13,894 nucleotides of DNA from an uncultured Bacilli bacterium. Lineage in GTDB: Bacteria; Bacillota_I; Bacilli_A; RF39; UBA660. Below, in pieces: positions 1 to 7,799 of the stretch; position 1 is the first letter of the stretch, and each line of letters opens with the position of its first letter. Position numbers and translations under genes: made by a program. The notes under the pieces are model-generated. The model saw only the letters and a program-made list of their open reading frames with translations, ran no database searches and had not been told where the DNA came from. Location: positions 1 to 13,894 of the forward strand of contig CANRLQ010000018.1 of the NCBI GenBank assembly GCA_947631525.1. Reading direction: 5' to 3'.

Positions 1-77
1 AAATGAATAGTGGCAAAATAGTAGAAGAAATTATAAATGAAAAAAGAACTAAACCTGAACTTATACCTTGGGGTTAG
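1..77 (+). CDS. C-terminal end of an unidentified CDS (partial)
   Basis: A reading frame is open from the left edge (codons starting at position 3) to a TAG at 75-77 and ends in the residues KPELIPWG. The strong terminator hairpin at 41-85 overlaps its last codons, which is common at the ends of genes in AT-rich Bacillota and supports a gene finishing here. Only about 25 residues are visible, rich in Glu, Lys and Ile, so no family can be assigned. The frame could also be open by chance. Confidence 0.35.
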   Translation, partial: MNSGKIVEEIINEKRTKPELIPWG

Positions 78-85
78 TTCTTTTT
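41..85 (+). terminator. Intrinsic terminator after the left-edge gene
   Basis: A perfect 12-bp stem pairs 41-52 (AAAAAGAACTAA) with 74-85 (TTAGTTCTTTTT); two further C-G pairs are possible inside the loop (54-55 with 72-73). The 3' arm ends in the U-run. The stem overlaps the stop codon at 75-77. Confidence 0.75.
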
Positions 86-102
86 AATGTTTTAATTAAC
101 AA

Positions 103-131
103 TTGACATAAGTATTAATTAATGTTAAAAT
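103..131 (+). promoter_or_regulatory. Sigma-A-type promoter for the ANL enzyme gene
   Basis: TTGACA at 103-108 is followed by a 17-bp spacer and TAAAAT at 126-131, a near-consensus housekeeping promoter. It lies just downstream of the previous terminator and about 45 bp before the ribosome binding site and start of the next gene. Confidence 0.8.
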
Positions 132-184
132 AAGAGCCAGTGTTGTGTGATTTATGTTGTATTTTAGGAGGAGAAATAATATAT

Positions 185-2038
185 ATGGGTAAAATGACAA
201 AAGAGGAAGTATGGGAAAGTATTTTAGAGAATCATAATCATTCTTGGTATGATGATTTATATATAAAAAATAAAAATAATTTAAATAAGACTGCATTATT
301 TTTTAGAGGTACAGAAATAACATATGGTGAATTTTTTAATATGGTTGAATCATATGCTAAATCATTGAAACAATATGGTGTAAACAAGGGTGATGAATTT
401 GTAGCATGTTTGAGACAGACACCGGATTATCCAGTTTTAGTAGCTGCGGCTAGCTTAATTGGTGCTAAGATTAATTTAGTTGCTGCAGATTTTAATAGTG
501 ATTATCTTGCACAAATAATAAATAAGGCATCAGCTAAAATAGTTTTGGTTAATGATTGGGATTTTTCAACGATGTCTGATTCTTTACATAAATCAACTTT
601 TGATAAAAAAATTGTAATATTACCAGTAAATAAATGGGATAAGTATAATAATCCATATTCAAAAAGAACTGATATTTTTTATAAATTCAATGAAGTAGAG
701 TATACAAAATCAATTTCAGAATTTAATAATATTGAATATATTGATAAGTTTTTAACTGAAGGTATGAAATTTCATGGTGAATTAAACGGAAAAGGTGGAC
801 TTAGTGATGAATTAGCGATAACTTACACAAGTGGATCAACTTCAAAAGGAATACACAAAGGTGTTGTTCAAAGAAATGAAACATATATAATAATGGGTAG
901 ATATCATGATCCAGAGGTAGCAGGTATTCCAAAAATGGATAATACAGTAACTCTTTCAGCAATTGGACCACATGCGGATACTACTATGATGACAGGAGTT
1001 TCTGATACAATGCTACAAGGTGGAGTTGTAGCTTTAGAACCTATAATAGATGAAAATTACTTTTTATATAGTCTAATTATCAATAAAGCAGGATTAGTTA
1101 TAGCTACAAGAACTTATTGGTTAAGGGCAATGAAACAGACTTATGAAAATTCAGATTTGAAAAATTTAAAATTACCATATTTATATGTACCATCAGAAGG
1201 TGGAGAACCATTGTCACCAGGTGAAGAGAAAGCTTTAAACAAGTGGTTGAAAAATGTAAAAGCCGGGGTAGCTATTACTAATACACCTATGTCTGTTGTT
1301 AAAATGACAGTTGGTGGAGGCGATAGTGAACATGGAAGTATATTTTTATCGCTTTATAGAGCTTATCAAAATTCATTACAGAAAATTAGAGGTATTAATG
1401 AACCAATTGGTTTAGGGTATTATAATTTTGCTGAGGTTAAGGTATTAAGAGAAGATGGGACATATTGTGATTCTATGGAAATTGGTAGGTTAGTTGCTAA
1501 TGCTCCAACGGGTATGAAAAATTATCATAACAATCCTGAAGCCACAAATGATTATTTTATTAGTGATGCTTATGGTAAAAAGTGGGGAGATTTAGGTTGT
1601 TATGGTTACATAGATAAATGGGATAAAGTTTATATAAAAGGAAGAATAAATAAAAATGATCCAGAAATTAAAAATTTTCAAATTGCCGATGAAATATTAA
1701 AAGATACAAAGAATATTATGTCATGTGAGGTAATAACATTAGAAAATTTTACGGAAATACCAACTTATATTGCACATATTGAAACACAATATTTTAAAAA
1801 AGTAAATTTGGAAAAAACGTTAATATCTGCTGAAAAAAGATGTATTAATAGGTTTGGAGATAAGTTAAATGGAAAATTATTTTTTAGAGTCAGAAATCAT
1901 GAAGAAGGTTTTCCAACTTTATTTACTGCAAAAAGGAATTTAATTGCATTAAAAGAAGAGGGATTAACAGATTCCTGCATTATTCCAAGCGAATTTTTCA
2001 AAAATAATCAGCCTAAAACAAAAGTATTAAAAAAATAA
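185..2038 (+). CDS. Divergent AMP-binding (ANL superfamily) adenylate-forming enzyme
   Basis: 617 residues, close to the size of an acyl-CoA synthetase. ANL enzymes activate a carboxylate with ATP to an acyl-adenylate and usually pass it to CoA or a carrier protein. Visible motifs: a P-loop-like Thr/Ser/Gly segment at residues 215-226 (TSGSTSKGIHKG), which lacks the usual TGxPKG ending; the A7 region around W467-G468-D469 with the ribose-binding Asp; G486-R487 at the hinge; and a plausible A10 lysine at K583 in a PTLFTAKRN context. I cannot find the A5 YGxTE motif; the region aligned to it reads ITNTPM and continues into a Gly-rich GGGDSEHG stretch. The substrate is unknown; no carrier protein or thioesterase is adjacent. 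The ATG at 185 is preferred because AGGAGGAG lies at 166-173; an upstream GTG at 140 would begin ahead of that site. The unit is monocistronic. The family call is firm, the activity is not. Confidence 0.8.
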   Translation: MGKMTKEEVWESILENHNHSWYDDLYIKNKNNLNKTALFFRGTEITYGEFFNMVESYAKSLKQYGVNKGDEFVACLRQTPDYPVLVAAASLIGAKINLVAADFNSDYLAQIINKASAKIVLVNDWDFSTMSDSLHKSTFDKKIVILPVNKWDKYNNPYSKRTDIFYKFNEVEYTKSISEFNNIEYIDKFLTEGMKFHGELNGKGGLSDELAITYTSGSTSKGIHKGVVQRNETYIIMGRYHDPEVAGIPKMDNTVTLSAIGPHADTTMMTGVSDTMLQGGVVALEPIIDENYFLYSLIINKAGLVIATRTYWLRAMKQTYENSDLKNLKLPYLYVPSEGGEPLSPGEEKALNKWLKNVKAGVAITNTPMSVVKMTVGGGDSEHGSIFLSLYRAYQNSLQKIRGINEPIGLGYYNFAEVKVLREDGTYCDSMEIGRLVANAPTGMKNYHNNPEATNDYFISDAYGKKWGDLGCYGYIDKWDKVYIKGRINKNDPEIKNFQIADEILKDTKNIMSCEVITLENFTEIPTYIAHIETQYFKKVNLEKTLISAEKRCINRFGDKLNGKLFFRVRNHEEGFPTLFTAKRNLIALKEEGLTDSCIIPSEFFKNNQPKTKVLKK

Positions 2039-2068
2039 AAAAAGTTATTTAAATGAATAACTTTTTTT
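2039..2068 (+). terminator. Intrinsic terminator after the ANL gene
   Basis: The 11-bp stem AAAAAGTTATT (2039-2049) pairs with AATAACTTTTT (2056-2066) around a 6-nt loop and runs into T residues to 2068. It starts directly after the stop codon at 2036-2038. Confidence 0.85.
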
Positions 2069-2076
2069 GATATAAT
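2048..2076 (+). promoter_or_regulatory. Probable extended -10 promoter for the histidine kinase
   Basis: TATAAT at 2071-2076 is preceded by TGA, giving the extended -10 form TGnTATAAT. A 4-of-6 -35 match, TTTAAA, lies at 2048-2053 with a 17-bp spacer. The -35 element is embedded in the preceding terminator hairpin, so terminator and promoter share DNA. Confidence 0.6.
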
Positions 2077-2100
2077 TAAAACAAGGATAGGGTGTTGAAT

Positions 2101-4794
2101 ATGACATTATCAATTTTGATATTAAGTATATTTTATATGTTGGTTTTATCAATTGTTTATTTTAGAAAAAAACATATAGAAAGTGAAGAAATACATATTT
2201 TTAATAAATTAATAATAATTAATATTATTGGTTTGTTAATTGAAATTACATGTAAATTAATGTGTTTTTATTTAACAACAGCTAATTTTATAACTGAATT
2301 ATTTGCAAAATTTTACTTATTATATATAATTTTATTTTCTATGTTTATGACATATTATGTCTATAATATATCACATGACAATTCATTAAAGAAAAATAAT
2401 TTTATATATAAATTGATTAATCTATTTGTAATATTTATATCGATAGGTGTAATAATTCTTCCAATAAAATTTGAATCATTAACTTCTGATTATTGTACTG
2501 GATTTGCAGTAAATTTGGTGTATGCTTATTGTATCATACTGATATTTTACTGTTTAATTGAAATGTTTACTCATTTTAAAAATTTAAAAGCAAAAAAATG
2601 TTTACCATTGATTGTATTTTTTATAGGAATGTTTATTGGTGCAATTATCCAACGCTATTATCCACAAATTACAATAACAACTGTTGTTGAATCATTTGTA
2701 TTATTTATAATGTATTTTACAATTGAAAATCCTGATATAAAAATGATTGAACAATTAAATTTAGCTAAAGAACAAGCTGATAAAGCTAATCTTGCTAAGA
2801 CAGATTTTTTATCAAGTATGTCACATGAAATAAGAACACCATTAAATGCTATTGTAGGTTTTTCTGAATGTTTACTTCAATCTGAAAATTTGGATGAGGC
2901 GAAAGAAAATGCATCTGATATAGTAAGTGCTTCTAATACATTACTTGAAATAGTAAATGGTATTCTTGATATTTCTAAAATAGAAGCAGGAAAAATAGAA
3001 ATACATAATTCAAGTTATAATTCAAAAGAATTATTTGATAGTATAGTCAAATTGATTAAAGGTAGGCTTGGAGATAAACCATTAGACTTTAGAGTATCAA
3101 TTGCTGAAGATATTCCAGAAACATTATATGGTGACCATTCAAATTTAAAAAAAATTATAATAAATTTACTTACTAATGCAGTTAAATATACAGATAAAGG
3201 ATATTTTAGCTTAAAAATAAATTGTGTTCAAACAAATGATGTTAGTAGATTGATTATATCTGTTGAGGATAGCGGTAGAGGTATTAAAAAAGAAGATATA
3301 AATAAGCTATTTACAAAATTTCAACGTCTTGATGAAGATAGGAATACAACAATAGAAGGTACAGGTTTAGGACTTGCTATTACAAAACAATTAATAGAGT
3401 TAATGGGTGGGAAAATAGTAGTTCAAAGTACCTTTGGAGAAGGTTCTAAATTTACTGTAGCTTTGGATCAAAGAATTGTTGATACAAAAGTAGAAGCATC
3501 TGTTCCATTAGAACAATATATCGATTTAACTGGTAAGAGAATATTAGTGGTTGATGATAATTCATTAAACTTAAAAGTAGCTAAAAAAATATTAGATGGT
3601 TATAATTTAAATATAGATACTGCTTTAAGTGGAATGGAATGCTTAGATAAAATAAAAAAGGGAGAACAATATGATTTAATCTTAATGGATGATATGATGC
3701 CAAGAATGAGTGGAAGTGAAACATTATTAAGATTAAAAAAATTAGAAAACTTCAAAACACCAGTTGTAGCTTTAACAGCTAATGCAATATCAGGAATGCA
3801 AGAAAAATATATAAATGCTGGTTTTGATAATTATTTATCAAAACCTATTGAAAAAGATAAATTACATAATATTTTAGCAACTTTAGTAAATAATCCAAAT
3901 GATGTAAAAAAAGAAGAAATTAATATTAAAACAATACCAGAAGAAAATAATATTGTTTCAATTAATACTGAAATGGATAGAATATTAGTAGTTGATGATA
4001 ATAAATTAAATATTAAAGTTGCTATAACGTTTTTAAAAATATATAATCCAATAATAGAATTTGTAGAAAGCGGTCAAGAATGTTTAGACAAAATACAAAA
4101 TGGTGAACAATATGATTTAATCTTTATGGATGATATGATGCCAAATATGAGTGGAGTAGAAACATTCCATAATTTAGAAAAAATAGATAATTTTAATACA
4201 CCAGTTGTTGTATTAACAGCTAATGCTCTTGATGGTATGAGAGAAAAATATTTACAAGAAGGATTTATTGAATATTTATCAAAACCAATAAATAAGAATG
4301 AATTATATAGAATACTTAGTTTAATATTTGAAGATTCAAAAGAGGAAACTGAAAATAAAGATGATAATATTTATAAAGAAAAGATAAATACTCAAAGTCA
4401 ATTTTCTTCAGTTTATGTAACAGAAGAAGAAAAAACAAATAGTATCGAATATTTAAAAAATCATAATATTGATATAGATAATAGTTTAAAATTATTAGGT
4501 AGTATAGAAACTTATAATGAATTACTTAAAGAATTTTATGATAATTTAAATAGTAGAGTAAATAAATTAGTTGAATATAAAAATAAATCAGATATGGAAA
4601 ACTATGCAATTTTAATTCATGCTATAAAAAGCGATTCAAAATATTTAGGTTTTAATGATTTAGCTAAAATTTCTTATAATCAAGAAATGGCAAGTAAACA
4701 AAATAATATATCATTTATAAATAGTACTTATAATAATTTGTATAATGAACTTAAAAACATATATTCAATTATTAAAAAATATTTAGAAATATAA
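2101..4794 (+). CDS. Membrane hybrid sensor histidine kinase with two receivers and HPt
   Basis: 897 residues. The N-terminal ~210 residues hold about seven hydrophobic segments and no obvious extracellular sensor domain. A short coiled linker leads to a HisKA domain (SHEIRTPLNA, phospho-acceptor H242) and a HATPase_c domain (N box around N359; DSGRG with D390; GTGLGL at 420-425). Two receiver domains follow, with acceptor Asp residues D530 and D677 (both in MDDMMP) and the conserved LSKPI lysine, then a C-terminal HPt-like helix bundle with H840 (IHAIKSDSKYLGF). This matches an internal His-Asp-His phosphorelay. The receivers are alike enough to suggest tandem duplication. No response regulator with an output domain lies nearby, so the partner is unknown. 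The ATG at 2101 is chosen because GGGTG at 2090-2094 is a well-spaced ribosome site; a GTG at 2092 falls inside it. The HPt GxS-like positions are not the classic LKGxS. Confidence 0.92.
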   Translation: MTLSILILSIFYMLVLSIVYFRKKHIESEEIHIFNKLIIINIIGLLIEITCKLMCFYLTTANFITELFAKFYLLYIILFSMFMTYYVYNISHDNSLKKNNFIYKLINLFVIFISIGVIILPIKFESLTSDYCTGFAVNLVYAYCIILIFYCLIEMFTHFKNLKAKKCLPLIVFFIGMFIGAIIQRYYPQITITTVVESFVLFIMYFTIENPDIKMIEQLNLAKEQADKANLAKTDFLSSMSHEIRTPLNAIVGFSECLLQSENLDEAKENASDIVSASNTLLEIVNGILDISKIEAGKIEIHNSSYNSKELFDSIVKLIKGRLGDKPLDFRVSIAEDIPETLYGDHSNLKKIIINLLTNAVKYTDKGYFSLKINCVQTNDVSRLIISVEDSGRGIKKEDINKLFTKFQRLDEDRNTTIEGTGLGLAITKQLIELMGGKIVVQSTFGEGSKFTVALDQRIVDTKVEASVPLEQYIDLTGKRILVVDDNSLNLKVAKKILDGYNLNIDTALSGMECLDKIKKGEQYDLILMDDMMPRMSGSETLLRLKKLENFKTPVVALTANAISGMQEKYINAGFDNYLSKPIEKDKLHNILATLVNNPNDVKKEEINIKTIPEENNIVSINTEMDRILVVDDNKLNIKVAITFLKIYNPIIEFVESGQECLDKIQNGEQYDLIFMDDMMPNMSGVETFHNLEKIDNFNTPVVVLTANALDGMREKYLQEGFIEYLSKPINKNELYRILSLIFEDSKEETENKDDNIYKEKINTQSQFSSVYVTEEEKTNSIEYLKNHNIDIDNSLKLLGSIETYNELLKEFYDNLNSRVNKLVEYKNKSDMENYAILIHAIKSDSKYLGFNDLAKISYNQEMASKQNNISFINSTYNNLYNELKNIYSIIKKYLEI

Positions 4795-4815
4795 ACAGAA
4801 TTATCTGTTTTTTTT
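4793..4815 (+). terminator. Intrinsic terminator after the histidine kinase
   Basis: AAACAGA (4793-4799) pairs with TCTGTTT (4804-4810) around a 4-nt ATTA loop and is followed by T residues to 4815. The stem begins within the stop codon. Confidence 0.85.
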
Positions 4816-4827
4816 CATATAATAAAA

Positions 4828-4856
4828 TTGACATATGTAATATCTTATGTTAGAAT
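4828..4856 (+). promoter_or_regulatory. Sigma-A promoter for the HAD nucleotidase gene
   Basis: TTGACA at 4828-4833, a 17-bp spacer, and TAGAAT at 4851-4856 with an upstream TG (4848-4849) giving an extended -10. A TTG in this -35 box opens the reading frame of the next gene but cannot be its start, because it would lie at the promoter itself. Confidence 0.8.
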
Positions 4857-4884
4857 AATAACCAATTTAAAAAAGGAGCTTTTT

Positions 4885-5466
4885 ATGAATATTGCATTTG
4901 ATATAGATGGTGTTTTAACCAAATTATTAGAATTTGAATTAAAATATGGTAGAAATTTTTTTAATAGAGAACCTAATAATCTAAAAGGACTTGCAATTTC
5001 TGAATTATTCGATTGTAGTAAAATTCATGAAATGTTATTTTGGATTAAATATTTTTCTAAGTATGCTATTAAGGAACCAGCCATAAAAGATGCTGCAGAA
5101 ACAATTGAAAAATTAAAATGTGAAGGTGATCATATATATATAATTACAGCAAGATATCTAGCGTATAGAAAAGATATAATTGGTAAAATAATGCGTTTAA
5201 TAGTAGAGAAATGGCTATATGAAAATAAAATAAAATACGATAAAATAATATATTGTAAAGATAGTAAAAAAGAAGCTATTATAAAAAATGGTATATCTAT
5301 TATTATAGATGATGATGTACATAATATTAAACAATTAAGTAAAATTATAGATGTTATTTGTATGAACAATAGTTATAATGATTTTATTATTGGGGATAAT
5401 ATACATCATGCAAATGATTATAATGAAATATATGAAAAAATCAAAAAAATTAAGAAAAGTAACTAA
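4885..5466 (+). CDS. HAD-superfamily 5'(3')-nucleotidase-like protein (NT5C type)
   Basis: 193 residues with the four HAD motifs in order. Motif I is FDIDGVL with D6 (nucleophile) and D8; motif II is the ITAR at 87-90; the motif III lysine lies in KDSKKEA (125-131, K128 or K129); motif IV is the acidic IDDDVHN (D142-D144). The DxDGV and ITAR forms and the size match bacterial 5'-nucleotidase, deoxy (NT5C/YqfW-like) proteins, which dephosphorylate nucleoside monophosphates in the cytosol; the exact substrate is inferred. The ATG at 4885 has AAGGAG at 4873-4878 with 6-nt spacing. The gene is a single unit between its own promoter and the next one; no clear terminator hairpin follows. The C-terminus is Lys-rich. 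Other HAD phosphatase activities remain possible. Confidence 0.8.
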   Translation: MNIAFDIDGVLTKLLEFELKYGRNFFNREPNNLKGLAISELFDCSKIHEMLFWIKYFSKYAIKEPAIKDAAETIEKLKCEGDHIYIITARYLAYRKDIIGKIMRLIVEKWLYENKIKYDKIIYCKDSKKEAIIKNGISIIIDDDVHNIKQLSKIIDVICMNNSYNDFIIGDNIHHANDYNEIYEKIKKIKKSN

Positions 5467-5471
5467 TAGTA

Positions 5472-5499
5472 TTGACTTTTTTTAAATAAAATGTATAAT
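5472..5499 (+). promoter_or_regulatory. Sigma-A promoter for the unknown 223-residue gene
   Basis: TTGACT at 5472-5477, a 16-bp spacer, and a perfect TATAAT at 5494-5499. It starts only a few bases after the stop of the nucleotidase gene. AGTCAA at 5506-5511 is the inverse of the -35 hexamer and lies in the early transcribed region, which may be chance. Confidence 0.7.
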
Positions 5500-5525
5500 A
5501 ACTGGAGTCAAAGGGGTGTGAGGTA

Positions 5526-6197
5526 ATGAATATTTTAAATCTAACAAATAAGTCATATGATATAAATTTTAAAATTGATAATGAAGTAAGAAAATGTTGT
5601 AGGAAATATATAAAATGTACTAATGTAGTAGATGAATATATGAATATTTCAATGTTAAAAGGGGTTATAAAGAATATTGCTGAATGGTATATGAAAAATT
5701 TTGATACCTTAAAAGAAGCATTAAATAAAGAAGAATTAGTAGATTTGGCTTTAGAAGATAAAGAACTATTAATGAAACATATTAATATATATCAATTAAA
5801 GGCTCAGTTATTAATATCTTTAACCTATGAACAAAAAGAATTATTTGTAAATAATGAATCTTTTAAAAGAAAAATGATATATTTATCAATGTTAAAGATA
5901 ATTGAATTAGGTGGTAAAGATAAAGGTAGTGAATATGCATTGATATTTGCTAAAAAATATGATTTAGATTATGCTCCAGCTATGCAATATGCTTCATATA
6001 GTGGAAAAATAACTGATGAAAGATTAAAAAAATTTATAAATATATACCTACAATTAGGTGGAAGTAAAGATGTATATTGGCTACCTAATTACTTTAAAGA
6101 AAAGAATAGATATGACATGGAAGAATTAGAAGATGTAATTAGAATAAATAACGAATTAAGTAGTACACAAAAAAAATATAAAAAAATTAAAGAATAA
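5526..6197 (+). CDS. Hypothetical protein, predicted helical and cytosolic
   Basis: 223 residues; I do not recognise the family. There is no signal peptide and no membrane segment. Composition is Lys-, Glu-, Leu-, Ile- and Tyr-rich and looks almost all alpha-helical. The N-terminal part contains a KCCRKYIKC cysteine cluster. A middle stretch (roughly residues 130-170, with GSEYALIFAKKYDLDYAP and AMQYASYSGKITDE) has the short Ala/Tyr helix-turn-helix rhythm of TPR/Sel1-like repeats, but no full repeat can be defined. The tail is very Lys-rich. The ATG at 5526 is supported by GGGGTG at 5513-5518 with 7-nt spacing. It has its own promoter and terminator, so neighbours give no strong functional hint. 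Codon use and base composition match the rest of the window, so it looks like a resident gene. Confidence 0.8.
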   Translation: MNILNLTNKSYDINFKIDNEVRKCCRKYIKCTNVVDEYMNISMLKGVIKNIAEWYMKNFDTLKEALNKEELVDLALEDKELLMKHINIYQLKAQLLISLTYEQKELFVNNESFKRKMIYLSMLKIIELGGKDKGSEYALIFAKKYDLDYAPAMQYASYSGKITDERLKKFINIYLQLGGSKDVYWLPNYFKEKNRYDMEELEDVIRINNELSSTQKKYKKIKE

Positions 6198-6198
6198 T

Positions 6199-6225
6199 AA
6201 AAATGCATTTAAATTGCATTTTTTT
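6199..6225 (+). terminator. Intrinsic terminator after the unknown gene
   Basis: AAAAATGCA (6199-6207) pairs with TGCATTTTT (6215-6223) around a 7-nt loop and is followed by further T residues to 6225. It sits one base after the stop codon. Confidence 0.8.
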
Positions 6226-6238
6226 GCTTTTAAAATCA

Positions 6239-6267
6239 TTGATATAAATAAACATATAATGTATAAT
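6239..6267 (+). promoter_or_regulatory. Sigma-A promoter for proS
   Basis: TTGATA at 6239-6244, a 17-bp spacer, and TATAAT at 6262-6267. A second TATAAT at 6255-6260 is spaced too closely (10 bp) to use the same -35. The leader to the start codon is only about 20 nt, so there is no room for a T-box or other riboregulator. Confidence 0.7.
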
Positions 6268-6290
6268 TATATAAGAAAGAAGAGATATTG

Positions 6291-7721
6291 ATGGATAACA
6301 AAAAGAATGAAGCAATTTGTAGAAGAGATGATGATTTTGCTAAATGGTATACTGATATATGTTTAAAAGCAGAATTAATGGATTATTCTAGTATAAAAGG
6401 ATTTATTATCTATAAACCATATGGTTATGCAATATGGGAATTAATTCAAAAAGAATATGACAAAAAATTTAAACAAACAGGTCATAAAAATGTATATATG
6501 CCTCTTTTAATACCAGAATCTTTATTAAAAAAAGAAGCAGACCATGTAGAAGGATTTGCACCAGAATGTGCTGTTGTTACAAAAGGTGGTTTAGATGATT
6601 TAGAAGAGAATTTAATAATAAGACCAACAAGTGAAACATTATTTTGTGAATTATATTCTAAAACAGTAAAATCATATCGTGATTTACCTAAATTATATAA
6701 TCAATGGTGTAGTGTTGTAAGATGGGAAAAAACAACTAGACCTTTTTTAAGAGGATCAGAGTTTTTGTGGCAAGAAGGGCATACGATACATGAAACAGAA
6801 AAAGAAGCAAGAGAAGAAACTTTAAAAATGCTAAAAATATATAGTGAAACAGCAAAAGATTTTTTAGCAATACCTATGGTTACTGGTAAAAAAACGGAAA
6901 AAGAAAAATTTGCCGGGGCTTTAGAAACATATACAATGGAAGCTTTAATGTATGATGGCAAAGTTTTACAATCAGGAACAAGTCATTATTTTGGTCAAGG
7001 ATTTGCTAAAGCATTTGATATAAAATTTTTAGATAAAGATAATAAATGGAATTATGTATATCAAACTTCTTGGGGATTATCAACAAGATTGATAGGTGCT
7101 ATTATAATGATTCATGGTGATGATAATGGCCTTATTTTACCACCAAAAGTTGCTCCAACTCAGGTTATAATTATTCCAATTAGACAAGAAAATGAAGAAG
7201 TATTAAAAAAAGCTAATGAATTAAAAGAAAAATTATTAAAGAAAAATATAAGAGTAGAAATAGATAATAGTGATAAAACACCAGGATGGAAATTTAGTGA
7301 AGCTGAAATGAAAGGAATTCCTTTACGTATAGAAATAGGTCCAAAAGATATAGAAAATAATAAATGTATTGTATTTAAAAGAAACGATTATACAAAACAA
7401 GAAGTATCTTTAGATAGCAATTTTGAACAAAAAATTAAACAAATATTATATGATATTCATAATGAAATGTATGAAAAAGCCTTAAAAAATTTAAACGATA
7501 ATACTTTTGAAACAAAAGATTATGAAGAACTTAAAAACATTTTAAACACAAAAGGTGGTTTTGTAAAAGTACCTTGGTGTGGAGATTTAAAATGTGAAAT
7601 GAAAATAAAAGAAGAAATTGGTGCAACTTCACGTTGTATACCTAATGATAATACAGAAGATAAATGTATATGTTGTGGAAAAAAATCTAAACATGATGTT
7701 TATTTTGCAAAATCTTATTAA
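6291..7721 (+). CDS. proS: Prolyl-tRNA synthetase, archaeal/eukaryotic type
   Basis: 476 residues. The enzyme charges tRNA-Pro with proline in the cytosol (EC 6.1.1.15). The class II core is clear: motif 2 runs from R144-W145-E146 through TRPFLRGSEFLWQEGHT, and motif 3 lies around S264-R266 and MIHGDDNGLILPP. An anticodon-binding domain follows (TQVIIIPIRQ onward), then the C-terminal zinc-like domain typical of this subtype, with C430, C435, C459 and C462 in the spacing of the Thermus thermophilus enzyme, and the characteristic C-terminal Tyr (Y476). The editing (INS) domain of the usual bacterial ProRS is absent; there is no room for it. The ATG at 6291 gives the expected N-terminus; a TTG one codon earlier is possible. 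The ribosome site is weak (GAAGAGA at 6279-6285). This is a single-gene unit with its own terminator. Confidence 0.96.
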   Translation: MDNKKNEAICRRDDDFAKWYTDICLKAELMDYSSIKGFIIYKPYGYAIWELIQKEYDKKFKQTGHKNVYMPLLIPESLLKKEADHVEGFAPECAVVTKGGLDDLEENLIIRPTSETLFCELYSKTVKSYRDLPKLYNQWCSVVRWEKTTRPFLRGSEFLWQEGHTIHETEKEAREETLKMLKIYSETAKDFLAIPMVTGKKTEKEKFAGALETYTMEALMYDGKVLQSGTSHYFGQGFAKAFDIKFLDKDNKWNYVYQTSWGLSTRLIGAIIMIHGDDNGLILPPKVAPTQVIIIPIRQENEEVLKKANELKEKLLKKNIRVEIDNSDKTPGWKFSEAEMKGIPLRIEIGPKDIENNKCIVFKRNDYTKQEVSLDSNFEQKIKQILYDIHNEMYEKALKNLNDNTFETKDYEELKNILNTKGGFVKVPWCGDLKCEMKIKEEIGATSRCIPNDNTEDKCICCGKKSKHDVYFAKSY

Positions 7722-7752
7722 ATATTTAGATAAATTTCTAAATATTTTTTTT
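7720..7752 (+). terminator. Intrinsic terminator after proS
   Basis: A perfect 11-bp stem of AAATATTTAGA (7720-7730) with TCTAAATATTT (7737-7747), a 6-nt loop, and T residues to 7752. It overlaps the stop codon at 7719-7721. Confidence 0.85.
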
Positions 7753-7775
7753 CGACAAAATATGCTTATTTATAT

Positions 7776-7784
7776 TGTTATAAT
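7776..7784 (+). promoter_or_regulatory. Possible extended -10 promoter for the SPOR-domain gene
   Basis: TGTTATAAT at 7776-7784 fits the extended -10 form, but no good -35 hexamer sits 16-18 bp upstream. Transcription from here would start about 10 nt before the start codon, leaving almost no leader. This is a weak call; a sporulation sigma factor could be used instead, but I cannot show that. Confidence 0.35.
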
Positions 7785-7799
7785 TTTTTTGGTGATAAT

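Noticed and set aside
96..296. Minus-strand open frame of 66 codons
   Set aside because: It lies opposite the ANL promoter and the start of that gene, has only low-complexity Leu/Tyr/Asn-rich content and no ribosome site.
5130..5369. Minus-strand open frame of 79 codons
   Set aside because: It is antisense to the HAD motifs, which are clearly coding on the + strand; its hydrophobicity mirrors Asp/Lys-rich codons.
6701..6961. Minus-strand open frame of 86 codons
   Set aside because: It is antisense to ProRS motif 2 and has no ribosome site or recognisable content.
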